Origin: Streptomyces sp. NBC_01264
Lineage (GTDB): Bacteria; Actinomycetota; Actinomycetes; Streptomycetales; Streptomycetaceae
Length of the DNA stretch: 64,000 nt
Assembly (NCBI RefSeq): GCF_026340675.1
Contig: NZ_JAPEOX010000002.1
Location: 1,736,001 to 1,800,000 of the forward strand
Reading direction: 5' to 3'
Of the stretch, positions 9,818 to 19,755 are shown one piece after another. A program made the translations under genes and the position numbers. How positions within the stretch are numbered: the first letter of the stretch is position 1; each line of letters begins with the position of its first letter. The notes under the pieces are model-generated. The model worked only from the letters and a program-made list of their open reading frames with translations. It was not told the DNA's origin and made no database searches.

Positions 9818-10450
9818 TCACAGGTCGGCCGCGTGCCCCGGGGTGAGCCGGCCGTACTCGGCGCCGCCGAGGTTGCCGATCTGGTTGGCGTAGATCGGCA
9901 GCACGAGGTCGGTCAGACCGGCGTCGTGGATGGCGAGGGTCTGGCGCGGTTTGACCTCGCGGACGTAGTCGATCACTTCGGCGATCTTGTTCCAGGGCGC
10001 GTGCACCGGGAGCATGAGGGTTTCGACGGGGGCCGCGGGCACGGTCAGCGCGTCCCCCGGATGGAAGACGGAACCGTCCACCAGGTAGCCGACATTGGTG
10101 ATCCGCGGGATGTCCGGGTGGATCACGGCGTGCAGCTCGCCGTGCACCTGGACCTCGAATCCGGCCGCGGTGAAGGCGTCCCCGTGGCCCACGGTGTGGA
10201 CGCGGTCCGGATAGGCGGGGGCGAGCTTCTCCGCGACGCTGCGCAGGGTCCACAATTGCGCCGCCGGGTTCGCGTCGAGGGCGGCGCGCAGCCGGCCCTC
10301 CTCGAAGTGGTCGGGGTGCTCGTGGGTGACGAGCAGGACGTCGGCACCGAGGCCGGCGTCCGGTTCGCTGAAGGCGCCCGGGTCGATGACGAGCACGCGC
10401 CCGTCCTTCTCCAGCTGGACGCAGGAGTGCAGCCGCTTGGTGAGCTTCAT
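9818..10450 (-). CDS. Metallo-beta-lactamase-fold hydrolase (UPF0173/UlaG-like)
   Basis: A 210-aa metal-dependent hydrolase. The metal motif THEHPDH is at 42-48, with further candidate ligands in VHGELHAVIH and in LPVHAPWNK; the N-terminus MKLTKRLHSCVQLEKDGRVLVIDPG is that of the small UlaG/beta-lactamase_2 type. Substrate unknown. It precedes xthA by 30 bases on the same strand and could be co-transcribed with it; the atypical tRNA gene lies 54 bases upstream. Confidence 0.87.
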   Translation of the reverse strand: MKLTKRLHSCVQLEKDGRVLVIDPGAFSEPDAGLGADVLLVTHEHPDHFEEGRLRAALDANPAAQLWTLRSVAEKLAPAYPDRVHTVGHGDAFTAAGFEVQVHGELHAVIHPDIPRITNVGYLVDGSVFHPGDALTVPAAPVETLMLPVHAPWNKIAEVIDYVREVKPRQTLAIHDAGLTDLVLPIYANQIGNLGGAEYGRLTPGHAADL

Positions 10451-10504
10451 GATCCCAAGGCTAGCCGCGCGGGCGCCGGGGCACGTCGAGAAGACGCCGG
10501 AAGA

Positions 10505-10579
10505 CGGAGCCGACCGGATTCGAACCGGCGTCCTCGCGATGTTGGAGACCGCGCGCGACGACCTCTGCGCTACGGCCCC
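10505..10579 (-). tRNA. tRNA with anticodon CCA (tRNA-Trp), atypical sequence
   Basis: Read on the minus strand, a full cloverleaf forms: acceptor stem GGGGCCG with CGGCTCC (7 bp, one G-U), D-stem GCGC/GCGC around a 10-nt loop, anticodon stem GCGGT/ATCGC with loop CTCCAAC (anticodon CCA), a 6-nt variable loop, and T-arm GCCGG-TTCGAAT-CCGGT. No nucleotide is left for position 26, and the D-loop and acceptor stem differ from what I remember of the standard Streptomyces tRNA-Trp. No CCA end is encoded. The structure is good enough for a call, but the score in a tRNA finder may be modest; it could be a second, divergent tRNA-Trp. Confidence 0.72.
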
Positions 10580-10616
10580 GCCCCGAGCGGCACTCTACCC
10601 GCGCCGGCCGGAAGGC

Positions 10617-11207
10617 CTACGGCACGGCCTTGGAGACCACGTAGACCTTGGGGTACCCGGGGTGGCTGAGGTCGACGGTGATGTCACGGGTGGGCCGGCG
10701 GTCCGGGCCCTCCAGGGTGATCCCGGCCCAGCTGCCCTGCGCGTCCCAGTTCCAGCCGGCGATCCTGGTGTCGCTCGGGGAGATCGACACCCCGTCGGTC
10801 AGGTCCTCGCGGCTGGTGCCGACGGCCGCCAGGAAGGTGTCGAGCTCCTCCGGGGTGAGCCCGAACTGGACGTACAGCCGGCTGGTGTGCCAGTTGTTGG
10901 TCTCCAGGTACCCGACCCGCGAGGCCGTCGCCGGGATCGGGACCTCGTAGATGCTGCGCTGGACCTTGGAGGGCCAGCCGGTGCGGACCTTGGCGGCTCC
11001 CACCTTGGAGGCCTTGTCGCGACCGCTCTGGCGGCTCTGCTGGGCGGAGACGGCGAGGTAGCCCGCCGGGACGCCGACCAGCAGCAGGATGATGATCGCC
11101 GTGATCCAGCGGCGCCGCACGACGTGCTTGCGGTCCTCGGCGGGGATCGGCCCGCCGGACCGCTCGTCGGGCGACGGGGCCTGGCGGGGCAGGGAAGGCG
11201 GTGTCAC
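10617..11207 (-). CDS. Single-span membrane protein of unknown function, coupled to the ROK kinase gene
   Basis: A 196-aa protein with a Pro-rich cytoplasmic N-terminus, one membrane helix (WITAIIILLLVGVPAGYLAV, about residues 31-50) and an outside domain of about 140 residues with no motif I recognise. Its GTG start at 11207 overlaps the ROK gene stop by 4 bases, so it is probably translated from the same message. Extracellular sequence such as LYVQFGLTPEELDTFLAAVG suggests a folded sensory or binding domain. Function not assigned. Confidence 0.78.
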   Translation of the reverse strand: MTPPSLPRQAPSPDERSGGPIPAEDRKHVVRRRWITAIIILLLVGVPAGYLAVSAQQSRQSGRDKASKVGAAKVRTGWPSKVQRSIYEVPIPATASRVGYLETNNWHTSRLYVQFGLTPEELDTFLAAVGTSREDLTDGVSISPSDTRIAGWNWDAQGSWAGITLEGPDRRPTRDITVDLSHPGYPKVYVVSKAVP

Positions 11208-12367
11208 TGCTGGTCCTGGTCCTCGGGGCCGGTGGTGGTGTCGCGCCGGCCGAACTGCGCGTAGCGCTCGTACCGCTCGACGCGCCGGCGCGTGGCGCGG
11301 CGGAAGCGGCGGGCGACGAGCCGGGAGAGGTCGGCGGCGCCGACCATGCCGGCCTCGGGGCCGAGCTGGGCCTTGGCGATGCGGGCCTCGGGGCGGTAGC
11401 CGCGGCCGGTGAGGTGGCGGCGGAAGGCCTCGCGGGCGGGGCCGATCAGCAGGTCGTCGGCGGCGCTGACGCCGCCGCCGATGACGAAGCAGGAGGGGTC
11501 GAGGGCGGCGGCGAGGTTGGCGATGCCCACGCCGAGCCACTGGCCGATGTCCTGGAGGAGCTCGACGCACATGGCGTCGCCCTCGCGGGCCAGCTCGGTG
11601 ATGAGCGGCCCGGTGATCTCCGAGACGTTGCCGCCGACCCGGGCGATGAGGTTGTGGGCGACCGGGGAGTCGGCGGCGGCCAGCTCGCGGGCCTCGCGGA
11701 CCAGGGCGTTTCCGGAGCTGTACTGCTCCCAGCAGCCGCGGTTGCCGCAGGGGCAACGGTGGCCCCCGGGGACCACCTGCATGTGGCCGAACTCGCCCGC
11801 GACCCCGTAGCGGCCGCGCTTGACCTGGCCGCCTTCGAGGATGGCCCCGCCGATACCGGTGCCCAGGGTGATCATGACCAGGTGGTCCTCGCCCCGGCCG
11901 GCGCCGAAGCGCCACTCGGCCCAGGCGGCGGTGTTGGCATCGTTGTCCACCATGACCGGGACCGCGAGCCGGGACTGGAGCGCGTCGCGCAGCGGTTCGT
12001 CGCGCCAGGCCAGGTGCGGGGCGAACAGGACGCGGGAGCGGTCGGCGTCGACCCAGCCGGCGGCGCCGATGCCGACCGCGTGCACGTCGTGCCGGTCGGA
12101 GAGGTCCAGGACCAGCTCGACGATGGTGTCCTCGACCACCTTGGGGCTCTTGGACTTGTCCGGGGTCTCGGTCCGGATCTTCTCCAGGATGACCCCGTCG
12201 GCGTCGACGACCCCGGCCATCACCTTGGTGCCGCCGATGTCGATGCCGACGGTCGGAACGCGCGGTGCGGTCAGGTGCGACCTGCGCTCACGGGTCCCGA
12301 TGGTCCGCAGCACGGTGCCCCGCGCCGCCCCCCGGTGGGCGAGCGTGAAGTCCCGGTACGTGCTCAT
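11204..12367 (-). CDS. ROK-family sugar kinase (glucokinase-like)
   Basis: A 387-aa cytoplasmic ATP-dependent sugar kinase. It has the phosphate loop VGIDIGGTKV, the sugar-binding VDNDANTAAWAEW, the ROK signature region LGTGIGGAILEGG, EFGHMQV and the zinc motif CPCGNRGCWEQYSSG. There is no N-terminal HTH, so it is a kinase rather than an NagC/Mlc-type repressor. About 40 extra residues precede the ROK domain. It stands 16 bases downstream of the sugar ABC ATPase gene and upstream-coupled to a membrane protein, which points to phosphorylation of the sugar imported by that transporter. Confidence 0.9.
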   Translation of the reverse strand: MSTYRDFTLAHRGAARGTVLRTIGTRERRSHLTAPRVPTVGIDIGGTKVMAGVVDADGVILEKIRTETPDKSKSPKVVEDTIVELVLDLSDRHDVHAVGIGAAGWVDADRSRVLFAPHLAWRDEPLRDALQSRLAVPVMVDNDANTAAWAEWRFGAGRGEDHLVMITLGTGIGGAILEGGQVKRGRYGVAGEFGHMQVVPGGHRCPCGNRGCWEQYSSGNALVREARELAAADSPVAHNLIARVGGNVSEITGPLITELAREGDAMCVELLQDIGQWLGVGIANLAAALDPSCFVIGGGVSAADDLLIGPAREAFRRHLTGRGYRPEARIAKAQLGPEAGMVGAADLSRLVARRFRRATRRRVERYERYAQFGRRDTTTGPEDQDQQ

Positions 12368-12383
12368 CGAGTCGTGTCGTCCC

Positions 12384-13276
<893 letters not shown>

Positions 13277-13277
<1 letters not shown>

Positions 13278-14332
13278 CACTTCGCCTCCGCCCGCTTGCG
13301 GACCCATGCGTTGAGCAGCGTGGCCAGGAGCAGCATCGCGCCGAGGAAGAACTTGAACCAGTCCGGGTTCCACTGGGCGTACACGATGCCGTTGCTGGTC
13401 ATGCCGAAGATGAAGGCGCCCACGGCGGAGCCGATGGCCGAGCCGTAGCCGCCGGTCATCAGACAGCCGCCGATGACGGCCGCGATGATGTAGAGGAACT
13501 CGTTGCCGACGCCCTCGCCCGACTGGACCACGTCGAACGAGAAGAGGATGTGCTGCCCGGAGATCCAGGCGCACAGGGCGACGCCCATGTACAGGCCGAT
13601 ACGGGTCTTCACGACGGGTACGCCGGTCGCGCGGGCGGCGTCCGCGCCGCCGCCGACGGCGAAGATCCAGTTGCCGGCGCGGGTGCGCAGCAGGATCCAG
13701 GTGGCCACGGCGACCAGGACCAGCCACCACAGGATGGTGACCTTGAGGGTGACCGAGCCGAAGGTCCACTGCGAGGCGAAGAGCGCGCGGGCGGAGGGGA
13801 AGCCCTCCATGTCGGCGATGGTCTTGGTGGAGACCGAGCCGCTGATCAGCTTGGTGAAGCCGAGGTTCAGGCCGGTCAGCATCAGGAAGGTGCCGAGCGT
13901 GATGATGAAGCTGGGCAGTTTCGTGCGGGTCAGCATGAACCCGTTGAAGAACCCGATCCCCAGGGTGACCAGCAGCGATACGAGGACGCCCACCCAGACG
14001 TTGGCGGTCATCTGGTAGCTGAACATCGAGCTGAGCAGCGCCGACGAGGTGACCATGACCCCGGCGGACAGGTCGAACTCCCCGCCGATCATGAGCAGGG
14101 CCACCGGGACGGCCATGATGCCGATGGTGGAGGCCGAGTACAGGATCGTGCTCAGGCTGGAGGCCCGCAGGAAGCTGTCGGCGGCGAAGGAGAAGAAGAC
14201 GAAGACGGCGGCAGCGCCGACCACCGCGCCGAGCTCGGGCCGGCCGAGCAGGCGGCGCAGCAGCGAGGTGGGCGCGAGCCTCTCGTCGCGCGGGCCGGCG
14301 GCGGGAGCGGGGGTCTTGGTGACGGTGGTCAT
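13277..14332 (-). CDS. Sugar ABC transporter permease (CUT2, RbsC-like)
   Basis: A 351-aa integral membrane protein of the BPD_transp_2 family with eight to ten hydrophobic segments. The conserved [26 protein letters not shown] loop is the family's ATPase-contact region. The start of the gene overlaps the stop of the binding-protein gene by 4 bases. Together with its neighbours it forms a complete importer. Confidence 0.91.
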
Positions 14333-15348
14333 CGGCTGCCCCGGTTGATGAACTTCTCCAGGGTGGCCGCCTCGGCCCCGGTGACGATCTGGGGTCCGGT
14401 GAGCACGGGCCGGCCACCGCCGAGCACGTCGGCGTTGTAGCGGTAGAGCCAGAGCAGGTCCACGGCCTCGTATCCCTGGAGGTAGGGCTGCTGGTCGACG
14501 GCGAACCCGAGGGCGCCGGACTTCAGGTCGCGGGCCACGGAGGCGTTCAGGTCGAAGGTGTCGACCTCGGCCTTGCTGCCCGCCGCGTCCTTGGCCTTGA
14601 CGGCCGTGGGGGCGAAGGGCGCGCCGAGGGTGACGATCGCGTCGACGGAGGGGTCGGCCTGGAGCTTGGCCTGGAGGGCCGCCTGGACGGACGGCATGTT
14701 GGTGCCCTCGACGTACAGGTTCTCCATGGTCCCGCCGGACTCGGCGAAGGTCTTCTTCGCTCCGGCGCAGCGCTGCTCGTGGCCCACGTTGCCCTGCTCG
14801 TGCAGGACGCAGACGGCCTTCTTGCGGCCGCGCTTGCCCAGCTCGGTGCCGACCGCCTCGCCGGCGATGACCTCGTCCTGGCCGATGTGGGTGAGCGCCC
14901 CGTACTCGGCGGACTGGGCCGATCCGGAGTTGACCGTGATCACCGGGATGCCGGCCTTGGTGGCCTTGGCCAGGACGTCCTTGAGGGCCTCGGGCTTGGC
15001 GAGGGAGACGATCAGCCCGTCGACCTCCTGGTCGATGGCGTTCTGGACGAACTGGGCCTGCTGCTGCGCCTGGTCGTCGTGGGCGTAGACGAAGTTGATG
15101 TTGTCCTTCGCCGCGGCCTCCTTGGCCCCCTTCTGCACGATGTCCCAGAAGGTGTCGCCGTCTCCCGCGTGGGTGACCATCGCGAAGGTCCAGCGCGGGG
15201 TGGAAACGGCGGGCCGGCCCGCCGCCTCGGCCTTCGCGCGGTCCTCGGCGCGCTTGCCGCCCGTACTGCTGCAGCCCACGAGGGAGGCACCCAGTACCGC
15301 CGCGAGCACCGCGCCCACGAGGCGTACCCCTGTCCGAACCCTAGCCAC
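14329..15348 (-). CDS. Sugar ABC transporter substrate-binding lipoprotein (Peripla_BP_4)
   Basis: Extracellular binding lipoprotein with lipobox SLVGC (Cys at residue 26 from the GTG used here). The periplasmic-binding fold shows [29 protein letters not shown] at the first strand and helix, [18 protein letters not shown], and [11 protein letters not shown]. The start is uncertain: GTG 15348 gives a normal lipoprotein signal, but an ATG at 15426 is in frame and would add 26 residues. It is the first gene of the minus-strand sugar operon, divergent from the Gfo/Idh gene. Similarity is to ribose/inositol/xylose-type binding proteins; the ligand is not known. Confidence 0.86.
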   Translation of the reverse strand: MARVRTGVRLVGAVLAAVLGASLVGCSSTGGKRAEDRAKAEAAGRPAVSTPRWTFAMVTHAGDGDTFWDIVQKGAKEAAAKDNINFVYAHDDQAQQQAQFVQNAIDQEVDGLIVSLAKPEALKDVLAKATKAGIPVITVNSGSAQSAEYGALTHIGQDEVIAGEAVGTELGKRGRKKAVCVLHEQGNVGHEQRCAGAKKTFAESGGTMENLYVEGTNMPSVQAALQAKLQADPSVDAIVTLGAPFAPTAVKAKDAAGSKAEVDTFDLNASVARDLKSGALGFAVDQQPYLQGYEAVDLLWLYRYNADVLGGGRPVLTGPQIVTGAEAATLEKFINRGSR

Positions 15349-15554
15349 GTCTGCCCGTGCCTTTCGCCTGTCGGGCCGGCCCGCGAGCGCTGTCCCGCCG
15401 CGGTAGCCGGTCGCCGAAACGGTCATATGTTTCAAGCCGCAGCCGCCCAGTATCCGTCACAGTGCACCATGCAAGGTCATCGGGGCCATTGCGGACCGTG
15501 CCGGACACAGCGGGACAGATTGACAGCTCCCCCGGACGGGGCCACGTTGAGTGC

Positions 15555-16559
15555 ATGCGCATCGGGCTCATCGGAACGGGCCGGATCGGTTCCTTCCACG
15601 CGGCGGCACTGGCCCGGCAGGCGGACGCGGGATCGCTGCTGCTCGCCGACGCCGACCCCGCGCGGGCGGTGCGCCTCGCCGACCGGCTCGGGGGCACCGC
15701 CGCGCCCACCGTCGAGCAGATCTTCACCTGGGGCGTGGACGCGCTGGTGGTCTCCTGCTCCACCGAGGGGCACGCGGACCTGGTCGTACGGGCCGTCCGC
15801 GGCGGGCTGCCGGTGTTCTGCGAGAAGCCGGTCGCCCCGGACCTGGAGCGCACCCTGGCGGTGCTGCGCGAGGTGGCGGCGGTCGGCGGGGTGCTCCAGC
15901 TCGGGTTCATGCGCCGCTTCGACGCGGGCTACACGACGGCGCGCGCGCTGGTCCGCTCCGGGGCCCTGGGCCGGCTGCACACCGTGCGGACCACGACCGC
16001 GGACCCCTCGCCGCCGAGCGCCGAGTACCTGCGGACCTCGGGCGGGCTGTTCCGGGACTGCCTGGTGCACGACTTCGACATGGTCCGCTGGGTGACCGGG
16101 CACGAGGTGCGCGAGGTGTACGCGACCGGGTCGGACGCGGGACCGGCGCGGTTCCGGGAGGCCGGCGACGTCGATACCGTCGCCGCCGTCCTCTCCCTGG
16201 ACGACGGGACGCTGGTCTCCAGTACCGGTACGCGGTGCAATGGCGCCGGGTACGACGTACGGATGGAGCTGGCCGGGGAGCTGGACCAGGTCTCCACGGG
16301 GCTGGACGACCGTACGCCGATCGCCTCGACCGAACCGCAGGGCCCGCCTCCGGCCACCAAGCCGTGGCCGGGGTTCCTGGAACGCTTCGCTCCCGCCTAC
16401 GAGGCCGAGCTGGCGGCCTTCGTCCGCCTGGTGCGGGGCGAAGGACCCAATCCGTGCGACGGCGTCGAGGCGCTCGCCGCGTTCCGGGTGGCGGAGGCCT
16501 GCGAGCTCTCGCGGCGGGAGCGGCGCCGGGTGGCCCTGGAGGAGCTCCCCGACCTCTGA
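15555..16559 (+). CDS. Gfo/Idh/MocA-family NAD(P)-dependent oxidoreductase (inositol 2-dehydrogenase-like)
   Basis: A 334-aa cytoplasmic dehydrogenase. The Rossmann start MRIGLIGTGRIGSFHA binds NAD(P), FCEKPVAPDL holds the family EKP lysine, and GGLFRDCLVHDFDMVRWVTG provides the catalytic His/Asp pattern of MviM/IolG proteins. The start is set by the conserved MRIGLIG; no strong ribosome-binding site is seen. It is divergent from the sugar transporter operon, so it probably oxidises the imported sugar or cyclitol. Confidence 0.88.
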   Translation: MRIGLIGTGRIGSFHAAALARQADAGSLLLADADPARAVRLADRLGGTAAPTVEQIFTWGVDALVVSCSTEGHADLVVRAVRGGLPVFCEKPVAPDLERTLAVLREVAAVGGVLQLGFMRRFDAGYTTARALVRSGALGRLHTVRTTTADPSPPSAEYLRTSGGLFRDCLVHDFDMVRWVTGHEVREVYATGSDAGPARFREAGDVDTVAAVLSLDDGTLVSSTGTRCNGAGYDVRMELAGELDQVSTGLDDRTPIASTEPQGPPPATKPWPGFLERFAPAYEAELAAFVRLVRGEGPNPCDGVEALAAFRVAEACELSRRERRRVALEELPDL

Positions 16560-16630
16560 GGCCCGCGAGCCGGTCCCCGGGGCGTCCCGCCTTCGCGGCC
16601 CGCCGCTCCCGCCCGTCCGGTGCACGCCGG

Positions 16631-17815
16631 CTACCAGGACACCGGGTGGCGGGTCGTCCCCCGGACCAGGGTCCCGGGCGCCCATTCGAGAACGGCCGGC
16701 TCCTCCCGGAGGTCCGGGAAGCGCTCCACGAGGGACCGGATCGCGATGCGGCCCTCCAGCCGGCCGAGCGGGGCGGCGACGCAGTGGTGGATGCCGTGGC
16801 CGAAGGCGATGTGCCCGCCGCGGCCGGGGCGGCGGATGTCGAAGGTGTCGGGGCGCTCGAAGCGGGCGGGGTCCCGGTCCGCCGCGGCGAGGCAGACCAG
16901 GATGGCGGAGCCCGCCTCGATGAAGGTGCCGCCGATCTCCAGATCCTTGCCGGCGAAGCGGAAGGTGGCCGTCTCGACCGGGCCGTCGTAGCGCAGGATC
17001 TCCTCGACGGCGCCGTCGATCAGCCCGCCGGGATCGGCGCGCAGGGCGGCGAGCTCGCCGGGGTGGGCCAGGAGCGCCCGTATCCCGTTCGAGACCAGGT
17101 GCACGGTGGTCTCGTGCCCGCCGACCATCATCAGGACGGCCATGGCGACCAGCTCCCGCCGCGAGAGCCGGTCTCCACCGTCCCCCCGGCTGGTCACCCA
17201 GTCGCTGAGCAGGTCCTGCCCCGGGTCGGCGATCCTGGCGTCGACGAGCTCGGCCGTGTAGGCGGTCATGGCGCGCACGGCCGCGTTCTCCGACGCGACC
17301 CCGGTGGGCGAGACCATCTCGGTGATCCAGCCGTGGAAGGCGCCGCGGTCGGCCTCCGGGACCCCGAGGAGCTCGCAGATCACGGTCATCGGCAGCGGCT
17401 GGGCGAAGGCCTCGATCAGGTCGGCGCGGCGCCCGGGAAGCTCCTCCATCGCGTCGAGCAGTCCGTCGACGATCTCCTGGATGCGCGGGCGCAGCCCCTC
17501 GATCCGGCCCGGGGCGAAGGAGCGGGAGACCAGCCGGCGCAGCCGGGTGTGGTCGGGCGGGTCGGCGCGCATCATGTTGGCGCTGGCCTCGGTCCGCTCC
17601 CGGTCGGTGTAGAGCCCGGAGGTCAGCCAGTTCTTGGACACCGCGGGGTGGGTGAGGGCCTGGCGGGCCTCCTGGTGACCGACGATCAGCCAGGCCCCCT
17701 GCCCGTCCGCCGCCTTCACCCGGTGGACGGGTCCCTGCGCACGCAGTCGCGCGTAGTGGGGGTACGGGTTCTCGTTGAAGTCTTCGGCGATCGAACTGAG
17801 GTCCAGAACCGGCAT
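16631..17815 (-). CDS. Cytochrome P450
   Basis: A 394-aa soluble class I P450. The I-helix VGGHETTVHL, the K-helix EEILRYDGPVE and the haem-binding loop FGHGIHHCVAAPLGR (Cys345 as haem ligand) are intact. Length and motifs match CYP105/CYP107-like Streptomyces enzymes that hydroxylate small molecules. No ferredoxin gene is adjacent. The EamA exporter gene lies 54 bases upstream on the same strand, so the two may be co-transcribed. Confidence 0.94.
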   Translation of the reverse strand: MPVLDLSSIAEDFNENPYPHYARLRAQGPVHRVKAADGQGAWLIVGHQEARQALTHPAVSKNWLTSGLYTDRERTEASANMMRADPPDHTRLRRLVSRSFAPGRIEGLRPRIQEIVDGLLDAMEELPGRRADLIEAFAQPLPMTVICELLGVPEADRGAFHGWITEMVSPTGVASENAAVRAMTAYTAELVDARIADPGQDLLSDWVTSRGDGGDRLSRRELVAMAVLMMVGGHETTVHLVSNGIRALLAHPGELAALRADPGGLIDGAVEEILRYDGPVETATFRFAGKDLEIGGTFIEAGSAILVCLAAADRDPARFERPDTFDIRRPGRGGHIAFGHGIHHCVAAPLGRLEGRIAIRSLVERFPDLREEPAVLEWAPGTLVRGTTRHPVSW

Positions 17816-17869
17816 GTCGCCACCCTAGACCGGGAGTTGATCCTCCCCGAGCGGCTTTCGGCCATTCGT

Positions 17870-18787
17870 TCAGCCAGCCGCGCGACGCCCCCAGGCGGTG
17901 CCCGCGAGCACCAGCGCGACCCCGGCGAAACCGGCCGCGCCGAGCCGCTCGCCGCCCAGCGCGATGCCCGCCGCGGCGGCCCACAGGGGTTCGGTGCCGA
18001 GCAGCAGGCTGACCCGGGAGGGCGAGGTGCGGCGGACGGCCCACATCTGCACGAAGAAGGCGAACAGGGTACAGAAGACGGAGAGGAAGACGAGTCCGGC
18101 CCACTCGGCCGGGCCGAAGTCGGCGGCGGCCGCCCAGGGGCTCGCGCCGGTGCCGGGCATCAGGGCCAGTACGGCGAACACGGCGACCGCGGTCCCGAGC
18201 TGGACGGTGGTCAGGGAGAGCGAGTCGGCTTCCTGCACGGCCTTGATCCGCGCCATGAGCAGGACGTGCGCCGTCCGCGCGAGCGCGGCGCCGAGGATGA
18301 GGAGGTCGCCGAGGCTGGGGGTACTGAAGCCCGCCCCCTGGGTGAGGAGCACGACTCCGCAGACGGAGACGGCCGCGGCGCCGAGGAAGGCGGGCGAGGG
18401 GGCCTGGCGCCGGACCGCCGACTCGGCGAGCGGGGTGAAGATCATGGTCAGGCTGATGATGAGCCCGGCGTTGGTGGCGGAGGTGTGGACGACCCCGTAG
18501 GTCTCCAGCAGGAAGATCCCGCCGAGTACGAGCCCCAGCACCCCGGCGCCGCGCAGTTGGGCGGGGGTCAGCGCGCGCAGCTTTCGCCGGCCGGCGACGG
18601 CGAGGACGGGCAGGACCAGCGCGAAGCGCAGGACGAGCACCGCGATCACGGTGTGGGTGGTGGTGACGCCCTTGGCTGCGAGGTAGCTGCCGCCCCAGAC
18701 GACGGCGACCAGCAGGACCGGCAGGTCGGCGAGCCAGGCCCTGCGGGGGGCGACGGGTACGGGTACGGGCGCGGCGATGGTGGACAC
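17870..18787 (-). CDS. EamA-family (DMT superfamily) transporter
   Basis: A 305-aa membrane protein with ten predicted helices in two EamA repeats (VVWGGSYLAAKGV near the start, LSVFCTLFAFFVQMWAVRRTSPSRVSLLLGTEPLWAA in the second). DMT members export metabolites or amino acids; the substrate is unknown. GTG 18787 is preceded by GGAG. It lies just upstream of the P450 gene on the same strand. Confidence 0.88.
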   Translation of the reverse strand: MSTIAAPVPVPVAPRRAWLADLPVLLVAVVWGGSYLAAKGVTTTHTVIAVLVLRFALVLPVLAVAGRRKLRALTPAQLRGAGVLGLVLGGIFLLETYGVVHTSATNAGLIISLTMIFTPLAESAVRRQAPSPAFLGAAAVSVCGVVLLTQGAGFSTPSLGDLLILGAALARTAHVLLMARIKAVQEADSLSLTTVQLGTAVAVFAVLALMPGTGASPWAAAADFGPAEWAGLVFLSVFCTLFAFFVQMWAVRRTSPSRVSLLLGTEPLWAAAAGIALGGERLGAAGFAGVALVLAGTAWGRRAAG

Positions 18788-18886
18788 CGGTTCTCCAACG
18801 GCAGAAGGCAGGTGGAGACTTCGGCGGCTCGCACGGGGGAAGGGCCCAAGTTACCCGAGCATGATCGGCCGGTCGAGCCCTTTGAT

Positions 18887-18919
18887 CCCCGGCCGGACCC
18901 CGGCCGGACCCCGGCCGGA
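18887..18919. repeat. Tandem repeat, 11 bp unit, three copies
   Basis: The unit CCCCGGCCGGA occurs three times head to tail with no mismatch, between the EamA gene start and the end of the reductase gene. Each unit contains CCGGCCGG, so the array can also fold. It may vary in copy number between strains. No function is evident. Confidence 0.85.
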
Positions 18920-18970
18920 CCGCTCCGGGGCTCGGCCCGCGGGTCGGTGCGGACGGGCCGGGGCCCGGTG

Positions 18971-19585
18971 TCACTCGAAGGTGCCGAACGCGGCGCGCCC
19001 CTTCGGCCGGTAGCTGTGGATGGCCGTACCGGCCGAGGTGGTGCGGGAGCCCGTCAGCTCGTAGGCCGTCGGCAGCCCGCCCGTCGGGAACAACCGGCGC
19101 CCGCCGCCCAGGAACACGGGGAAGACCAGCAGGTTCAGCTCGTCCACCAGGTCCCGCGCCAGCAGCCACTGCGCCAGCGCGCCGCTGCCGTGCACCTGCA
19201 CCTCCCCCTCGGTCGCGTCCTTGATCCGTACGACCTCGCTCTGCAGCTGCTCCCCGTCGATCGCGGCGGCGGGGCCCCAGGCGGGCTCCTTGAGCGTGGT
19301 CGAAGCCACGTACTTGGGCAGCCGGTTCAGCCTGCTCGCGACCGGGTCGGCGGGGTCGTCGTGCTGCGGCCAGTACGAGGCGAAGATCTCGTAGGTCCGG
19401 CGCCCGAGGAGGAAGGCGCCGGCGCGGTCGAAGACCTCGGTGATGAACTCCCCCATGCCCTCGTCGGCGAAGGGCACGAGCCAGCCGCCGTACGCGAACC
19501 CGCCGCTGGAGTCCTCCTCCGGGCCCCCCGGGGCCTGCATCACGCCGTCGAGGGTCAGGAAGGTGGTGAGGGTCAGCTTTCCCAT
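18971..19585 (-). CDS. Dihydrofolate reductase-family protein (RibD C-terminal domain-like)
   Basis: A 204-aa cytoplasmic NAD(P)H-dependent reductase-like protein. It shows MGKLTLTTFLTLDGVMQAPGGPEED, FLLGRRTYEIFASYWP and QVHGSGALAQWLLARDLVDELNLLVFPVFLGGGRRLF, the usual landmarks of YyaP/YwjB-type RibD_C proteins common in actinomycetes. Real substrates of this group are mostly unknown. It is convergent with nothing and divergent from the SDR gene. Confidence 0.9.
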   Translation of the reverse strand: MGKLTLTTFLTLDGVMQAPGGPEEDSSGGFAYGGWLVPFADEGMGEFITEVFDRAGAFLLGRRTYEIFASYWPQHDDPADPVASRLNRLPKYVASTTLKEPAWGPAAAIDGEQLQSEVVRIKDATEGEVQVHGSGALAQWLLARDLVDELNLLVFPVFLGGGRRLFPTGGLPTAYELTGSRTTSAGTAIHSYRPKGRAAFGTFE

Positions 19586-19755
19586 GGCACTGCGCTCCTT
19601 GGCTCCGGTACGTCCGCTGTCACGGGTTCAGACTCCCGGGCCGCCCGGAACTCATCGTTCCGGCGCGCTCGAACGCGATGTCCGTTTCCCGCCAGCGCCG
19701 TTGCCCTCCGGGCGATTTCATTGAACTCGCAACCAAACGAGCGGGAGGAAACACC

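Noticed and set aside
8387..10669. Plus-strand open frame of 760 codons across DUF3626, exonuclease III and the MBL hydrolase
   Set aside because: Composition is that of a shadow frame and it crosses three well-supported genes and the tRNA.
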